Below, one piece after another: positions 19,872 through 28,017 of a DNA stretch of 64,000 nt (within the stretch, counting starts at the first letter, position 1; the number at the start of each line of letters is the position of its first letter). The stretch lies in NCBI RefSeq assembly GCF_017163705.1, contig NZ_JAFIWB010000015.1:50085-114084 (forward strand), written 5' to 3'. Both the position numbers and the translations under genes were made by a program. The notes under the pieces were generated by a model. It ran no database searches. It saw only the letters and a program-made list of their open reading frames with translations, and was not told the origin of the DNA. The stretch is from Xanthomonas bonasiae. GTDB taxonomy: Bacteria > Pseudomonadota > Gammaproteobacteria > Xanthomonadales > Xanthomonadaceae.

Positions 19872-20378
19872 TCAGGCCGCCTTGCGCTTCTGCGCGGCTT
19901 CCTGGTTGCCGCCCTGCTCGGCGAGCATGGTCAGCTTCTCGTCGGTGGACTTTTCCTCTTCCAGCGTTTCCAGCAGCAGCTTGAGCGCGTCGGTCTTGCC
20001 CAACTGCTTGGCCATCGCGGCCAGCGTGCCGTAGGACGCGATCTCGTAGTGCTCCACTTTCTGCGCGCCGCCGATCAGCGCCGCATCGCGCACCGGACCG
20101 GCCTCGATCGATTCGATCACTTCCTTGCCTTCCTCCACCAGGCCCTCCATCGCCGCGCACTTGATGCGCTTCAGGCGCAGTTCGAATTTTTCCACGATCT
20201 GGTCGATGCGTTCGATCTGGCCCTGGGTCTCTTCCAGGTGGGCTTCGAAGGCCGCGCGCAGGGCCGGATTGGTGGAAGCGCGGGCCAGTTTCGGCAGCGC
20301 CTTGGTCAGTTGCTTTTCCGCGCTGTAGATGTCGGAAAGTTCGTGCAGGAACAGGTCGTCGATGGTCTTGATAGCCAT
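19872..20378 (-). CDS. DUF892 ferritin-like stress protein (YciE type)
   Basis: 168 residues, with GGAGAT a few bases before the ATG. It is an all-helical DUF892 protein: MAIKTIDDLFLHELSDIYSAEKQL opening, then EAHLEETQGQIERIDQIVEKF, and KVEHYEIASYGTLAAMAKQLG in the third helix. The Glu and His residues in these helices fit a metal-binding four-helix bundle. The tail is charged (EAAQKRKAA). Enterobacterial yciE and yciF form dimers and are induced by osmotic and stationary-phase stress. Here it sits between a paralogue (20429-20941) and Mn-catalase, with about 50 and 123 bases between genes. Confidence 0.88.
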   Translation of the reverse strand: MAIKTIDDLFLHELSDIYSAEKQLTKALPKLARASTNPALRAAFEAHLEETQGQIERIDQIVEKFELRLKRIKCAAMEGLVEEGKEVIESIEAGPVRDAALIGGAQKVEHYEIASYGTLAAMAKQLGKTDALKLLLETLEEEKSTDEKLTMLAEQGGNQEAAQKRKAA

Positions 20379-20428
20379 GTCGATGGATCTCCGTGGTTGG
20401 GATGGATGGTGCGGGGAGGAGCGCGGAC

Positions 20429-20941
20429 TCAACGCTTGGCCGTCTGGCCTTCGGTGCGTTCGCGTTCCAGGAAGGCGAGAACCGTCGCCTCCTGGTGTTC
20501 GATCAGCCACTCGGCCATGGCGATTTCCTGGTCGAGGATGGCGGCGCAGATGTCGGCGATCTGCGGCTGGTCGGCTTGCTTGGCAGCGATTACCAGCGCG
20601 CGGTAGCTGGCGACCTCCAGGTGTTCGAATGCGTAGCTGATGCCGAGGCTCTTGGCCACTTCGTCGCTCATCATCGAATTGCCGGCCGCGTGCACCGTCG
20701 CCATCACGCTGGCCACCGCACCCTTGATGGCGGGCGTGGAGCCGCCGAGCAGTTCGATGCAGCGCTTGACCTGCTCGGACTGGCCCTTGGTTTCGGTGAT
20801 GTGCTGCTCGATGCGTGCCTTCAGCTGCGGATAGTGCTCCAGGCGTCCGGCAGTGGCGGTCAGCATGGTGTTGGCTTCCTGCTCCATCGCGTAGGCGTCC
20901 TGCAGCCACTTCAACAGGCGCTCGGTATTGCTTCGGGTCAT
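20429..20941 (-). CDS. DUF892 ferritin-like stress protein (YciF type)
   Basis: 170 residues, first gene of the minus-strand stress cluster. The helical DUF892 fold is visible as LLKWLQDAYAMEQEANTML, EQHITETKGQSEQVKRCIELLGG, YAFEHLEVASYRALVIAAKQ and ILDQEIAMAEWLIEH. The Glu/His spacing is consistent with a di-metal site. It is clearly paralogous to the downstream YciE-type protein but diverged. The region 20942-21206 separates it from the divergent phosphatase gene and should contain its promoter; no clear box could be assigned. Confidence 0.87.
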   Translation of the reverse strand: MTRSNTERLLKWLQDAYAMEQEANTMLTATAGRLEHYPQLKARIEQHITETKGQSEQVKRCIELLGGSTPAIKGAVASVMATVHAAGNSMMSDEVAKSLGISYAFEHLEVASYRALVIAAKQADQPQIADICAAILDQEIAMAEWLIEHQEATVLAFLERERTEGQTAKR

Positions 20942-21206
20942 GAACGTCGCTCCAAGGTGTCGGTCGATTGCGTGTGCGGAGAGTCTTCGTCGTGCCGCGA
21001 TGCGGCGTCTCCCCTGTGCGAACCAAGCTAGACCGCCGTGCGTTAGTGACGATTCAATGCAGGGTGAACGCAGCGCGAGAGAGGCATCCACGCCGCGGTG
21101 AGAACACTGAATGCGATGCCTGCGCGGCACAGCCGGCCGGCACGGCGACCGTGCGTTCACGGCCGCCACGCGAGGCTCCGTGTGGACCCCATCGCAGGAG
21201 ACCCGT

Positions 21207-21962
21207 GTGCCGAAACTCGATCACGCCGACTGGCCGCAGCGCTTGTGGCTGGTGCGACACGGACAGAGCGCGGGCAATGTCGCCCGCGATATCGCCGAAG
21301 CCTCGGGGCAGGAGCTGATCGACGTCGCCACCCGCGATGCCGACACGCCGCTGTCGGAGCTGGGCCTTGAGCAGTCGCAGCGGCTCGGCCGCTGGTTTGC
21401 CGCGTTGCCGGCGGCGGCGCGGCCGAAGGTGCTGCTGACGTCGCCGTTCCTGCGCGCGCAACAGACCTGCGCGGCGATCGGTGAGGAACTGGGCGTGCAG
21501 GCGCACGCGCTGGTGCTGGACGAGCGCCTGCGCGAGAAGGAGTTCGGCATTCTGGACCGCTATACCCGGCACGGCATCGCCAGCCGTTTCCCGGAACTGG
21601 CCGAACAGCGCGCCTCGGTCGGCAAGTTCTATTTCCGCCCGCCCGGCGGCGAAAGCTGGTGCGACGTGATCCTGCGCCTGCGCAGCGTGGTGGAGGAACT
21701 GCGCCGCGACCATGCCGGCGAGCGCGTGTTGATCGTCGCCCACCAGGTCATCGTCAATTGCATGCGCTACCTGCTCGAGCGCTTCGACGAGGCGGCGATC
21801 CTGGAGATCGACCGGCGCGGCGATGTGCCCAACTGCAGCGTCACCGAATACGGTTTCGGCGATGCCGAGGGCGGGCCGCGCTTCGGCCTGGTCCAGGCCA
21901 ATGCGGTGCCGTTCGAGGTGCCGGTGACCACCGCCGCCGACCAGCCGGGCGGGCCGCGGTGA
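21207..21962 (+). CDS. Histidine phosphatase (phosphoglycerate mutase-like)
   Basis: 251 residues starting at GTG 21207, chosen because CAGGAG lies six bases upstream. The catalytic phosphohistidine motif is LVRHGQSAGN (residues about 15-24). SPFLRAQQTC follows at about 80, an acidic Glu region is REKEFGILDRYTRHG, and the second His is IVAHQVIVNC (about 175). It belongs to the broad-specificity branch rather than glycolytic GpmA, because of the long insert and the phosphatase-like spacing. Substrate is unknown. Its stop overlaps the next start (GTGA), so it is coupled to the NAD(P)HX dehydratase gene. The pairing may reflect metabolite clean-up. Confidence 0.85.
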   Translation: MPKLDHADWPQRLWLVRHGQSAGNVARDIAEASGQELIDVATRDADTPLSELGLEQSQRLGRWFAALPAAARPKVLLTSPFLRAQQTCAAIGEELGVQAHALVLDERLREKEFGILDRYTRHGIASRFPELAEQRASVGKFYFRPPGGESWCDVILRLRSVVEELRRDHAGERVLIVAHQVIVNCMRYLLERFDEAAILEIDRRGDVPNCSVTEYGFGDAEGGPRFGLVQANAVPFEVPVTTAADQPGGPR

Positions 21963-22840
21963 CCCAGGCGCGTGTCACCCCGATAAGAGCGACCCCGGTG
22001 ACCGCGACGCTGCTGCGGCGCTGGCCGTTGCCCAGCGCGGCGGGTGTCGCCGACAAGGAGCAGCGCGGGCGCGTGCTGGTGATCGGCGGCAGCTGCGAAA
22101 TTCCCGGCGCGGCCTTGCTGTCGGCGGAGGCGGCATTGCGCGCAGGCGCCGGCAAGCTGCAGGTGGCCACCGCGCATCCGGTGGCCACGGCGATGGCGAT
22201 CGCCTTGCCCGAGGCGCGCGTAGTGGCGTTGCCGGTTGGCGCCGACGGCGAACTGCGCATCGGCGGACAACCGCTGCAGCGCGATGCGGCGCGCGCCGAT
22301 GCGGTGCTGATCGGCCCCGGCATGCGGACCCGCCCAGCGCTGCGCAAGCAGATCGCGCGGCTGCTGCAGGACACGCGCTGTGGCGTGGTGCTCGATGCCG
22401 GTGCGCTGGTCGATACCCACGGCATGGCCGATCCGGGGCGCATCGTGCTGACCCCGCACCATGGCGAGATGGCGGCATTGAGCGGCATGCCGATCGAACG
22501 CATCGCGGCGGACCCGGCGGCGATCGCGCTGCGTCACGCGCGGCACAGCGGCGCGGTGGTGGTGCTGAAGTCGGCAACCACGGTGATCGCCGCGCCCGAC
22601 GGCGCGCACTGGGTGCATCGCGGCGGCAGCCCATGCCTGGGCACCTCCGGTTCCGGCGACGTGCTGGCCGGCATCATCTGCGGCTTGCAGGCGCGCGGCG
22701 CCAGCAGCACGCAGGCGGCGGTGTGGGGCGTGCACCTGCACGCGCGCGCCGGCACGCTGCTGGCGCGACAGATCGGCCCGCTGGGGCCGCTGGCGCGCGA
22801 GATCGCGGTACAGATTCCACGCCTGCTCGCGGCAGACTGA
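21959..22840 (+). CDS. nnrD: ADP-dependent (S)-NAD(P)H-hydrate dehydratase
   Basis: 293 residues. The GTG start overlaps the previous stop by four bases. This ribokinase-like fold repairs hydrated NADH/NADPH using ADP. Visible motifs are GRVLVIGGS (about 34-42), ADAVLIGPGMRTR, GVVLDAGAL, IVLTPHHGEMAAL and the anion-hole sequence GTSGSGDVLAGI (about 228-239) with its catalytic Asp. The epimerase half (NnrE) present in fused YjeF proteins is missing, so it is a dehydratase-only version. The product is cytoplasmic. Confidence 0.9.
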   Translation: MTQARVTPIRATPVTATLLRRWPLPSAAGVADKEQRGRVLVIGGSCEIPGAALLSAEAALRAGAGKLQVATAHPVATAMAIALPEARVVALPVGADGELRIGGQPLQRDAARADAVLIGPGMRTRPALRKQIARLLQDTRCGVVLDAGALVDTHGMADPGRIVLTPHHGEMAALSGMPIERIAADPAAIALRHARHSGAVVVLKSATTVIAAPDGAHWVHRGGSPCLGTSGSGDVLAGIICGLQARGASSTQAAVWGVHLHARAGTLLARQIGPLGPLAREIAVQIPRLLAAD

Positions 22841-22895
22841 AGCTGGCGCCACAGTGGGCGCCGGCTTCTACGATTCTCCAATCCCGAATCCCGGC

Positions 22896-23762
22896 CTAAA
22901 GCGTCGCCGCCCCGCCCGCGATCGTGATCAACGCACCGGACGTATAGCTGGACGTATCGCTGGCGAGCAGCACATAGGTCGATGCCAGTTCCACCGGCTG
23001 TCCGGGCCGGCCGAACGCGGTCTGCGATCCGAATTCCTTCACCTCCTCCGCATCCATTCCGGCGGGGATGAACGGCGTCCAGATCGGGCCGGGCAGCACC
23101 GCGTTGACCCGGATCTTCTTGTCCGCGAGCAGCCCGGCCAGGCCGATGGTCATGTTCGCCACTGCGCCCTTGGTGGTGGAGTAGGGCAGGATGTTGGGCG
23201 TCGGCTTCTTCGAATTGACCGAGGCGGTGTTGATGATCGAACCGCCCTCGGGCATGTGCGGCACGGCCAGGCGCACCAGGTTGAAGGCCGCGTGCACGTT
23301 GGTGGCGAAGGTCTTTTCCCACTCGTCCAGGGTGATCTCGTCGAAGCTGTGGAAATAGCGCTGGTAGGCGGCGTTGTTGACCAGCACGTCGAGCCCGCCG
23401 AAGGTGCCGGTCACGGTCTCGATCAGGGTCTGCGCCTGCGCGCGGTCGCTGATGTCGCAGGGCTGCAGCAGCACGCGTACCCCCGCCGTCTCCAGCAACT
23501 GGCCGATGCGTTCGGCATCGTGCTGCTCGCTGGGCAGGTAGGCGATGGCCACGTCGGCGCCTTCGCGCGCATAGGCGATCGCCACCGCGGCGCCGATGCC
23601 GCTGTCGCCGCCGGTGATCAGCGTGCGTTTGCCCTGCAGCAGGCCGTGGCCGACGTAGCTGTCCTCGCCATGGTCCGGCTTCGGGTCCATCTTGTCGGTC
23701 AGCCCGGGGAACGACTGCTGCTGCGGCTTGAAGGGAGGGGAGGGATAGTTCGGAACGGCCAT
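22896..23762 (-). CDS. SDR family oxidoreductase (YghA/general-stress type)
   Basis: 288 residues. The start at 23762 has GAGG seven bases upstream; the ATG two codons earlier lies too close to it. The Rossmann motif is TGGDSGIG at 50-57, NNAA at 129-132, catalytic Ser181 (INTASVNS), Tyr194 and Lys198 (YSTTK). The N-terminal 45 residues (PSPPFKPQQQSFPGLTDKMDPKPDHGEDSY) are the Pro-rich lead typical of the YghA and Bacillus GS39 group, which reduce aldehydes or sugars with NAD(P)H. It is a single gene convergent with nnrD. Substrate not known. Confidence 0.87.
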   Translation of the reverse strand: MAVPNYPSPPFKPQQQSFPGLTDKMDPKPDHGEDSYVGHGLLQGKRTLITGGDSGIGAAVAIAYAREGADVAIAYLPSEQHDAERIGQLLETAGVRVLLQPCDISDRAQAQTLIETVTGTFGGLDVLVNNAAYQRYFHSFDEITLDEWEKTFATNVHAAFNLVRLAVPHMPEGGSIINTASVNSKKPTPNILPYSTTKGAVANMTIGLAGLLADKKIRVNAVLPGPIWTPFIPAGMDAEEVKEFGSQTAFGRPGQPVELASTYVLLASDTSSYTSGALITIAGGAATL

Positions 23763-23987
23763 GGGCATGCCTCGTCGTGGGGATGTCCCTGCGAGGGTGC
23801 GCAAACGCGGGTAAAGGTGCGGCCAAGATCCTGTCGGCGGCATGTGAGATGCGGGCGCGATCCGGGACCATGCGCGCGTGCGCGCGCGGCGGCGCCCAGT
23901 TGCGCTGTTCACGAATTAGGCAGATTTGGCCCTGGATCTACCGTGCGGCGGTTGCCTGCAGGCGCGCCGGCAATCGGGCCGTGCCGC

Positions 23988-24635
23988 TCAGCTGGCGGCG
24001 ATCGTGCGCGAGCCGAGGATGATCATGCGCAGCATCGCGCTGATCTGGCGGATCAGTTCCGGGTCTTTTTCCGGCGGCAGGTCCATCGCGGTGGCGCCCA
24101 TCGCGAACACCAGCCGGGTGATCGCCTTGGACACCAGCGCCGGTTCGTGCAGCGGCGCGTTGTCGATCGCGGCCAGGCGGATCAGGTCCACGCGCAGTTC
24201 TTCCTCGAAGTAGTTCAGCTCGCGGTCCACCGCATGCTTGAACGCGTCCGAGCCCACCGTGCCTTCGCGCAGCAGCACGTGCAGCAGCTTGTCGTCGGCG
24301 CGCAGCTGCTCCATGAAGGTTTCCACCGAACTGAGGATGACGCTGCGGTTGCTGCCGGCCGCGCGCTGCCGCGCCTGGCCGATGATGGTGCGCAGCGAAC
24401 TGCCGGCCAGGTCGATCAGCGCCACCGCCAGTTCGTCCATGTCGCGGAACTGGCGATAGAAGCTGTTCGGGGCGATGCCGGCTTCGCGGGTCACTTCGCG
24501 CAGGCTCAGCGTGGACACGCTGCGGTGCGGCCCGATCAGCTTCAGCGCCGCCGCCAGCAGGTCTTCGCGCGAGATCGCGCTCTTGCGCGCGGGCAGCGCG
24601 TCCTCGGGCAGCGGCAGGGGAACGATGGACGTCAT
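23988..24635 (-). CDS. fabR: TetR-family repressor of fatty-acid desaturation (FabR/DesT-like)
   Basis: 215 residues. The N-terminal helix-turn-helix reads REDLLAAALKLIGPHRSVSTLSLREVTREAGIAPNSFYRQFRDMDELAVAL (about 23-73), with the SFYRQF recognition helix of the FabR/DesT group. The C-terminal helical domain would bind acyl chains. The gene is divergent from a ferredoxin reductase and acyl desaturase pair, the same layout as Pseudomonas desT-desCB, in which the repressor senses the saturated/unsaturated acyl-CoA ratio. A palindrome and phased repeats in the 93-base divergent gap (24682-24719) are the likely operator. The exact ligand is inferred. Confidence 0.82.
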   Translation of the reverse strand: MTSIVPLPLPEDALPARKSAISREDLLAAALKLIGPHRSVSTLSLREVTREAGIAPNSFYRQFRDMDELAVALIDLAGSSLRTIIGQARQRAAGSNRSVILSSVETFMEQLRADDKLLHVLLREGTVGSDAFKHAVDRELNYFEEELRVDLIRLAAIDNAPLHEPALVSKAITRLVFAMGATAMDLPPEKDPELIRQISAMLRMIILGSRTIAAS

Positions 24636-24681
24636 GGTCGGACTGGGCGAGACAAGGCCGCGATCATACCCTCTTCGTGAA

Positions 24682-24719
24682 TATACAACTGTATAGACAT
24701 CTGTATCTGCGTCTGTATA
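24682..24719. promoter_or_regulatory. Probable operator between fabR-like and desaturase genes
   Basis: TATACA-AC-TGTATA (24682-24695) is an inverted repeat of the xTACAnnTGTAx type bound by FabR. In addition CTGTATA, CTGTATC and CTGTATA begin at 24689, 24701 and 24713, an exact 12-base period, the last ending nine bases before the ferredoxin reductase ATG. The AT-rich stretch stands out from the GC-rich surroundings. Confidence 0.6.
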
Positions 24720-24728
24720 GTGGTCGCC

Positions 24729-25805
24729 ATGAACGCTGCCCGCCGTCCTGCCTCCACCCGCTCCGCTACCCGCGCCCTGCGCGCCTGGGTGCAGCCGGAG
24801 GTGTTCGATTTCTGGTCCACGCGGATCCATCCGCTGTGGACCTGGCAGCGCCCGCGCGCGCGGCTGCTGCAGCGCGAACGCGCCAGCAGCGACGCGGTGA
24901 CCCTGATCCTCAAGGCCAACCGCCACTGGCGCGGCCTGCGCGCCGGCCAGCACGTGCAGCTGGGCGTGGAGATCGACGGACGCCGCCTGACCCGCAGCTA
25001 CAGCCCCACGCCGCTGCCGGGCGGGCGCCTGGCGATCACGGTCAAGACGATCGACGGCGGCCGCGTCAGCCAGTACCTGGCCGACGCCGCACGCATCGGC
25101 GAGACCTTCGAATTGGGCCAGGCGTTCGGCGACATGGTGCTGCCCGCCGCGCCGCAGGGACGCTGGCTGCTGCTGGCCGCCGGCAGCGGCATCACCCCGA
25201 TGCGTGCATTGCTGCGGCAGCTGGCCGACGCCGGCATGCCTGCCGATGTGGACCTGATCTACTGGGCGCGGCGCAACGACCAGTTGTGCTTCGTCGAGGA
25301 ACTGCAGGCGCTGGCCGCCGCGCACCCGCGTTTCCGCCTGCAGCTGGCGGTCACCGGCGAAGGCGCGCTGCCGGCGCCGCGCGTGGACACGCTGCCGTTG
25401 GCGCACCTGGCCGGGCTGGAACAGGCGCAGGTGCTGGCCTGCGGTCCCGGCGGTTTCGTGCAGGCCGCGCGTACGCGGCTGGAAGGTAGCGTCGCCCGTT
25501 TCCAGGCCGAGGCGTTCAGCACGCCGCAGCTGGCCGATGCCGAGCACGGCACGGTCGCGGTGACGCTGGCGCGCAGCGGCCGCGTGCTGCAGCTGCCGCG
25601 CGGGCAATCGCTGCTCACCGCGCTGGAAGCCGAAGGCCTGCGCCCGAAGCACGGCTGCCGCATGGGCATCTGCAACAGCTGCGCCTGCGGCAAGCAATCC
25701 GGCGCGACCCGCGACCTGCTCACCGGCGCGCACGCCACCGAACCGGGTTCGATGCTGAAGCTGTGCATCAACAGCGCCAGCAGCGACCTGATCCTGGACC
25801 TTTGA
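24729..25805 (+). CDS. Ferredoxin reductase-type electron donor for acyl desaturase
   Basis: 358 residues. It carries an FAD domain (RLTRSYSPTP, 87-96), an NAD(P)H domain (LLLAAGSGITPMRALL, 147-162) and a C-terminal plant-type [2Fe-2S] ferredoxin with Cys310, Cys315, Cys318 and Cys346 (GCRMGICNSCACG..LKLC). It moves electrons from NADPH through flavin and iron-sulfur to the desaturase encoded 10 bases downstream. This matches DesC/DesB-like pairs. An in-frame GTG three codons upstream is less likely because it lies inside the phased operator repeat. Confidence 0.9.
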   Translation: MNAARRPASTRSATRALRAWVQPEVFDFWSTRIHPLWTWQRPRARLLQRERASSDAVTLILKANRHWRGLRAGQHVQLGVEIDGRRLTRSYSPTPLPGGRLAITVKTIDGGRVSQYLADAARIGETFELGQAFGDMVLPAAPQGRWLLLAAGSGITPMRALLRQLADAGMPADVDLIYWARRNDQLCFVEELQALAAAHPRFRLQLAVTGEGALPAPRVDTLPLAHLAGLEQAQVLACGPGGFVQAARTRLEGSVARFQAEAFSTPQLADAEHGTVAVTLARSGRVLQLPRGQSLLTALEAEGLRPKHGCRMGICNSCACGKQSGATRDLLTGAHATEPGSMLKLCINSASSDLILDL

Positions 25806-25815
25806 AGGAATCCCC

Positions 25816-26946
25816 ATGGCTGCTCCCCGCAACCGCGCACTGACCCCGGCCGAACTGCAGGCCTTCGGCGACGAACTCGACGCGCTGCGCGTGCGCACCG
25901 TCGCCACCCTGGGCGAGGCCGACGCGCGCTATATCCGCCGCATCGTCGCCGCGGTGCGCTACACCGGCCTGGCCGGGCGCGCGCTGCTGTTCCTGGGCGC
26001 GTTCGTGCACAGCGTGCTGTGGCCGGCGTGGATCGCCGGCGTGGCGCTGCTGACCCTGTCCAAGATCCTGGAGAACATGGAGCTGGGCCACAACGTCATG
26101 CACGGCCAGTACGACTGGATGGGCGATGCGCAGCTCAACGGCAACACCTACGAGTGGGACATCGTCGCCACCGGCGACAACTGGCGCAAGACGCACAACT
26201 TCAAGCACCACACCTACACCAACGTGCGCGGCATGGACGACGACATCGGCTACGGCCTGCTGCGCATCTTCCCCGAGCAGCGCTGGCGTCCGTTCTATCT
26301 CGCACAGCCGTTCATCGCGGTGGTGTTCGCGCTGCTGTTCGAATGGGGCGTGGCGATCCAGGACCTGCGCCTGGGCCGCTGGTTCGCCGGCAAGATGAAG
26401 CGCGGCGAGCTGCGCCGCACCTTCCTGCCGGTCGGCCGCAAGATGGGCCGGCAGATCCTCAAGGACTACGTGATCTTCCCGGCGCTGGCCGGCCCGTTCT
26501 TCCTGACCGTGCTGCTGGGCAATCTTACCGCCAACGTGCTGCGCAGCATCTGGACCTTCGTGATCATCTTCTGCGGCCACTTCACCGCCGATGCGGAGAC
26601 GTTCCCGAAGGAGTCGATCAAGGGCGAGTCGCGCGGCCATTGGTACCTGCGCCAGTTGCGCGGTTCTTCCAACCTGGCCGGCGGCAAGCTGTTGAACGTG
26701 CTGTCGGGCAACCTGAGCCACCAGATCGAGCACCACTTCTACCCGGACATCCCGGCCAACCGCTACGCGGCGCTGGCGGTGGACGTGAAGGCGATCTGCG
26801 CGCGCTACGGCCAGCACTACAACACCGGCTCGCTGCCGCGCCAGTTCGGCCAGGTGATGTGGCGGATCGTGCGCCACGCCTTCCCGAGCCGGCCGCGGCC
26901 GGTGCGCCAGGTACGCCAGCACGAGGCGATGCAGCAGACGGGTTGA
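25816..26946 (+). CDS. Membrane fatty-acid (acyl) desaturase
   Basis: 376 residues with a GAAGGA site before the ATG. The three His boxes of di-iron membrane desaturases are HNVMH (92-96), HNFKHH (127-132) and HQIEHH (302-307). Hydrophobic spans lie at about 52-85 and about 165-180, with another at about 220-255. It introduces a double bond into acyl chains (position not readable), receiving electrons from the reductase encoded just upstream. The pair is probably repressed by the divergent FabR-like protein when unsaturated acyl groups are plentiful. An intrinsic terminator follows at 26975. Confidence 0.92.
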   Translation: MAAPRNRALTPAELQAFGDELDALRVRTVATLGEADARYIRRIVAAVRYTGLAGRALLFLGAFVHSVLWPAWIAGVALLTLSKILENMELGHNVMHGQYDWMGDAQLNGNTYEWDIVATGDNWRKTHNFKHHTYTNVRGMDDDIGYGLLRIFPEQRWRPFYLAQPFIAVVFALLFEWGVAIQDLRLGRWFAGKMKRGELRRTFLPVGRKMGRQILKDYVIFPALAGPFFLTVLLGNLTANVLRSIWTFVIIFCGHFTADAETFPKESIKGESRGHWYLRQLRGSSNLAGGKLLNVLSGNLSHQIEHHFYPDIPANRYAALAVDVKAICARYGQHYNTGSLPRQFGQVMWRIVRHAFPSRPRPVRQVRQHEAMQQTG

Positions 26947-26974
26947 TCGCGCCGAACCACGCGTGATGCCAACG

Positions 26975-27003
26975 AAAGCAGGCCAGTCTGGCCTGCTTTT
27001 TTT
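26975..27003 (+). terminator. Intrinsic terminator of the desaturase operon
   Basis: AAAGCAGGCCA and TGGCCTGCTTT form an 11-bp stem with loop GTC, followed by an unbroken T run to 27003. This is the most canonical terminator in the window. Confidence 0.92.
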
Positions 27004-27091
27004 ATGCCGACTCCTTTGGCCTTGCGGCCGTAGTCTTGTGCAGACGGGAGGAAATGGCGGAGTGCAGGCGCTGCCAGGATATGGAAATATG

Positions 27092-27106
27092 TACCCGTTT
27101 CGGGTA
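27092..27106. promoter_or_regulatory. Palindromic operator of the toxin-antitoxin operon
   Basis: TACCCG-TTT-CGGGTA is a perfect inverted repeat ending 17 bases before the toxin ATG and just before the GGAGG ribosome site. It is placed as expected for autorepression by the HTH antitoxin. Confidence 0.6.
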
Positions 27107-27122
27107 TGTTTTGGAGGCAAGG

Positions 27123-27506
27123 ATGACCCGCACGTTCAAGCGAAAGGATTTTGCGCGGTGGCAGGCCGGCGAAAAGCTGTCCGACACCGTTCTGTGCAAA
27201 GCGGTCCAGGAAATGGAAGCCGGGCTGATCGACGTGGATCTGGGCGGCCAGCTCTACAAGAAGCGGGTGGCCCGTCCTTGCGGCGGCAAGAGCGGTGGTT
27301 ACCGCACGTTGTTGGCCGCTCGCATCGGCAGTCGCTACGGGTTCCTGCATGGGTTCCCCAAGAGCGGCAAGGCGAACATCGCGCAGGAAGAGAAGAAAGC
27401 GCTGCAATTCGCCGGCAAGGTGTTTCTGGAACTGTCCGGGGAAGCCTTGCTGAAAGCCTTGCAGTCGGGCGTATTAGTGGAGGTGCGGTGTGAGCAAAAT
27501 CATTGA
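27123..27506 (+). CDS. RelE/HigB-like toxin of a type II toxin-antitoxin pair
   Basis: 127 residues with a strong GGAGG six bases before the ATG at 27123. The sequence MTRTFKRKDFARWQAGEKLSDTVLCKAVQEMEAGLIDVDLGGQLYKKRVAR..GGKSGGYRTLLAAR..YGFLHGFPKSGKANIAQEEKKAL is the RelE-superfamily branch common in proteobacterial HigB-type pairs, which cleave mRNA or block translation. The gene overlaps the following antitoxin by 17 bases, and the toxin-first order is the HigBA order. A palindrome upstream is a likely operator. Activity is not proven by sequence. Confidence 0.85.
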   Translation: MTRTFKRKDFARWQAGEKLSDTVLCKAVQEMEAGLIDVDLGGQLYKKRVARPCGGKSGGYRTLLAARIGSRYGFLHGFPKSGKANIAQEEKKALQFAGKVFLELSGEALLKALQSGVLVEVRCEQNH

Positions 27507-27792
27507 ATCGCTGCGTGGTGATCTGGGCGCGCTTCACGAAGTGGGAGCGATCGGCAAGGTGACGATGCGCGAATTCGACGCGATCTGTCCGCCGCCGGTG
27601 CGAGAGTTCGGCGCGGCCGACATCAAGCGTCTACGCGAAGCCCTGAAGTTCAGCCAGCCAGTATTCGCGCATCACCTGCATACCACGGCATCGACGGTGC
27701 GCAAGTGGGAGCAGGGCGAAACCCGTCCTGCCGGGCCAGCGCTCAAGCTGCTCAACGTGATCGCCGACAAGGGGCTTCAGGCGATCCTGTAA
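27490..27792 (+). CDS. HigA-like HTH antitoxin
   Basis: 100 residues starting at GTG 27490, inside the end of the toxin gene, with GGAGGTG just upstream, so translation is probably coupled. The C-terminal half is a Cro/C1-type helix-turn-helix: DIKRLREALKFSQPVFAHHLHTTASTVRKWEQGETRPAGPALKLLNVI (about 44-91). It would bind the toxin with its N-terminal half and the operator at 27092. The 225 bases after it, up to 28017, contain nothing identified. Confidence 0.88.
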   Translation: MSKIIESLRGDLGALHEVGAIGKVTMREFDAICPPPVREFGAADIKRLREALKFSQPVFAHHLHTTASTVRKWEQGETRPAGPALKLLNVIADKGLQAIL

Positions 27793-28017
27793 CGCGCGCG
27801 ATGCGTTTCCGGCGCAGTGCTGCAGCGGGGCGGTGCAGGTGGCTAAGCGTTGGCGCACGGCCAGGCGCGGCGGCGGACATGCACACGGACTGGCGCGAGA
27901 ACCCGCTGGTTTTTGTGCCTGACTTTCCACGCATCGCTCACGCGGCGCAGCCGATCATCCGCGCTGCCCGCGCATCACGCCTGGTGCGCCGGTCCATTCG
28001 ACTGCGCGAGGTGTGCG

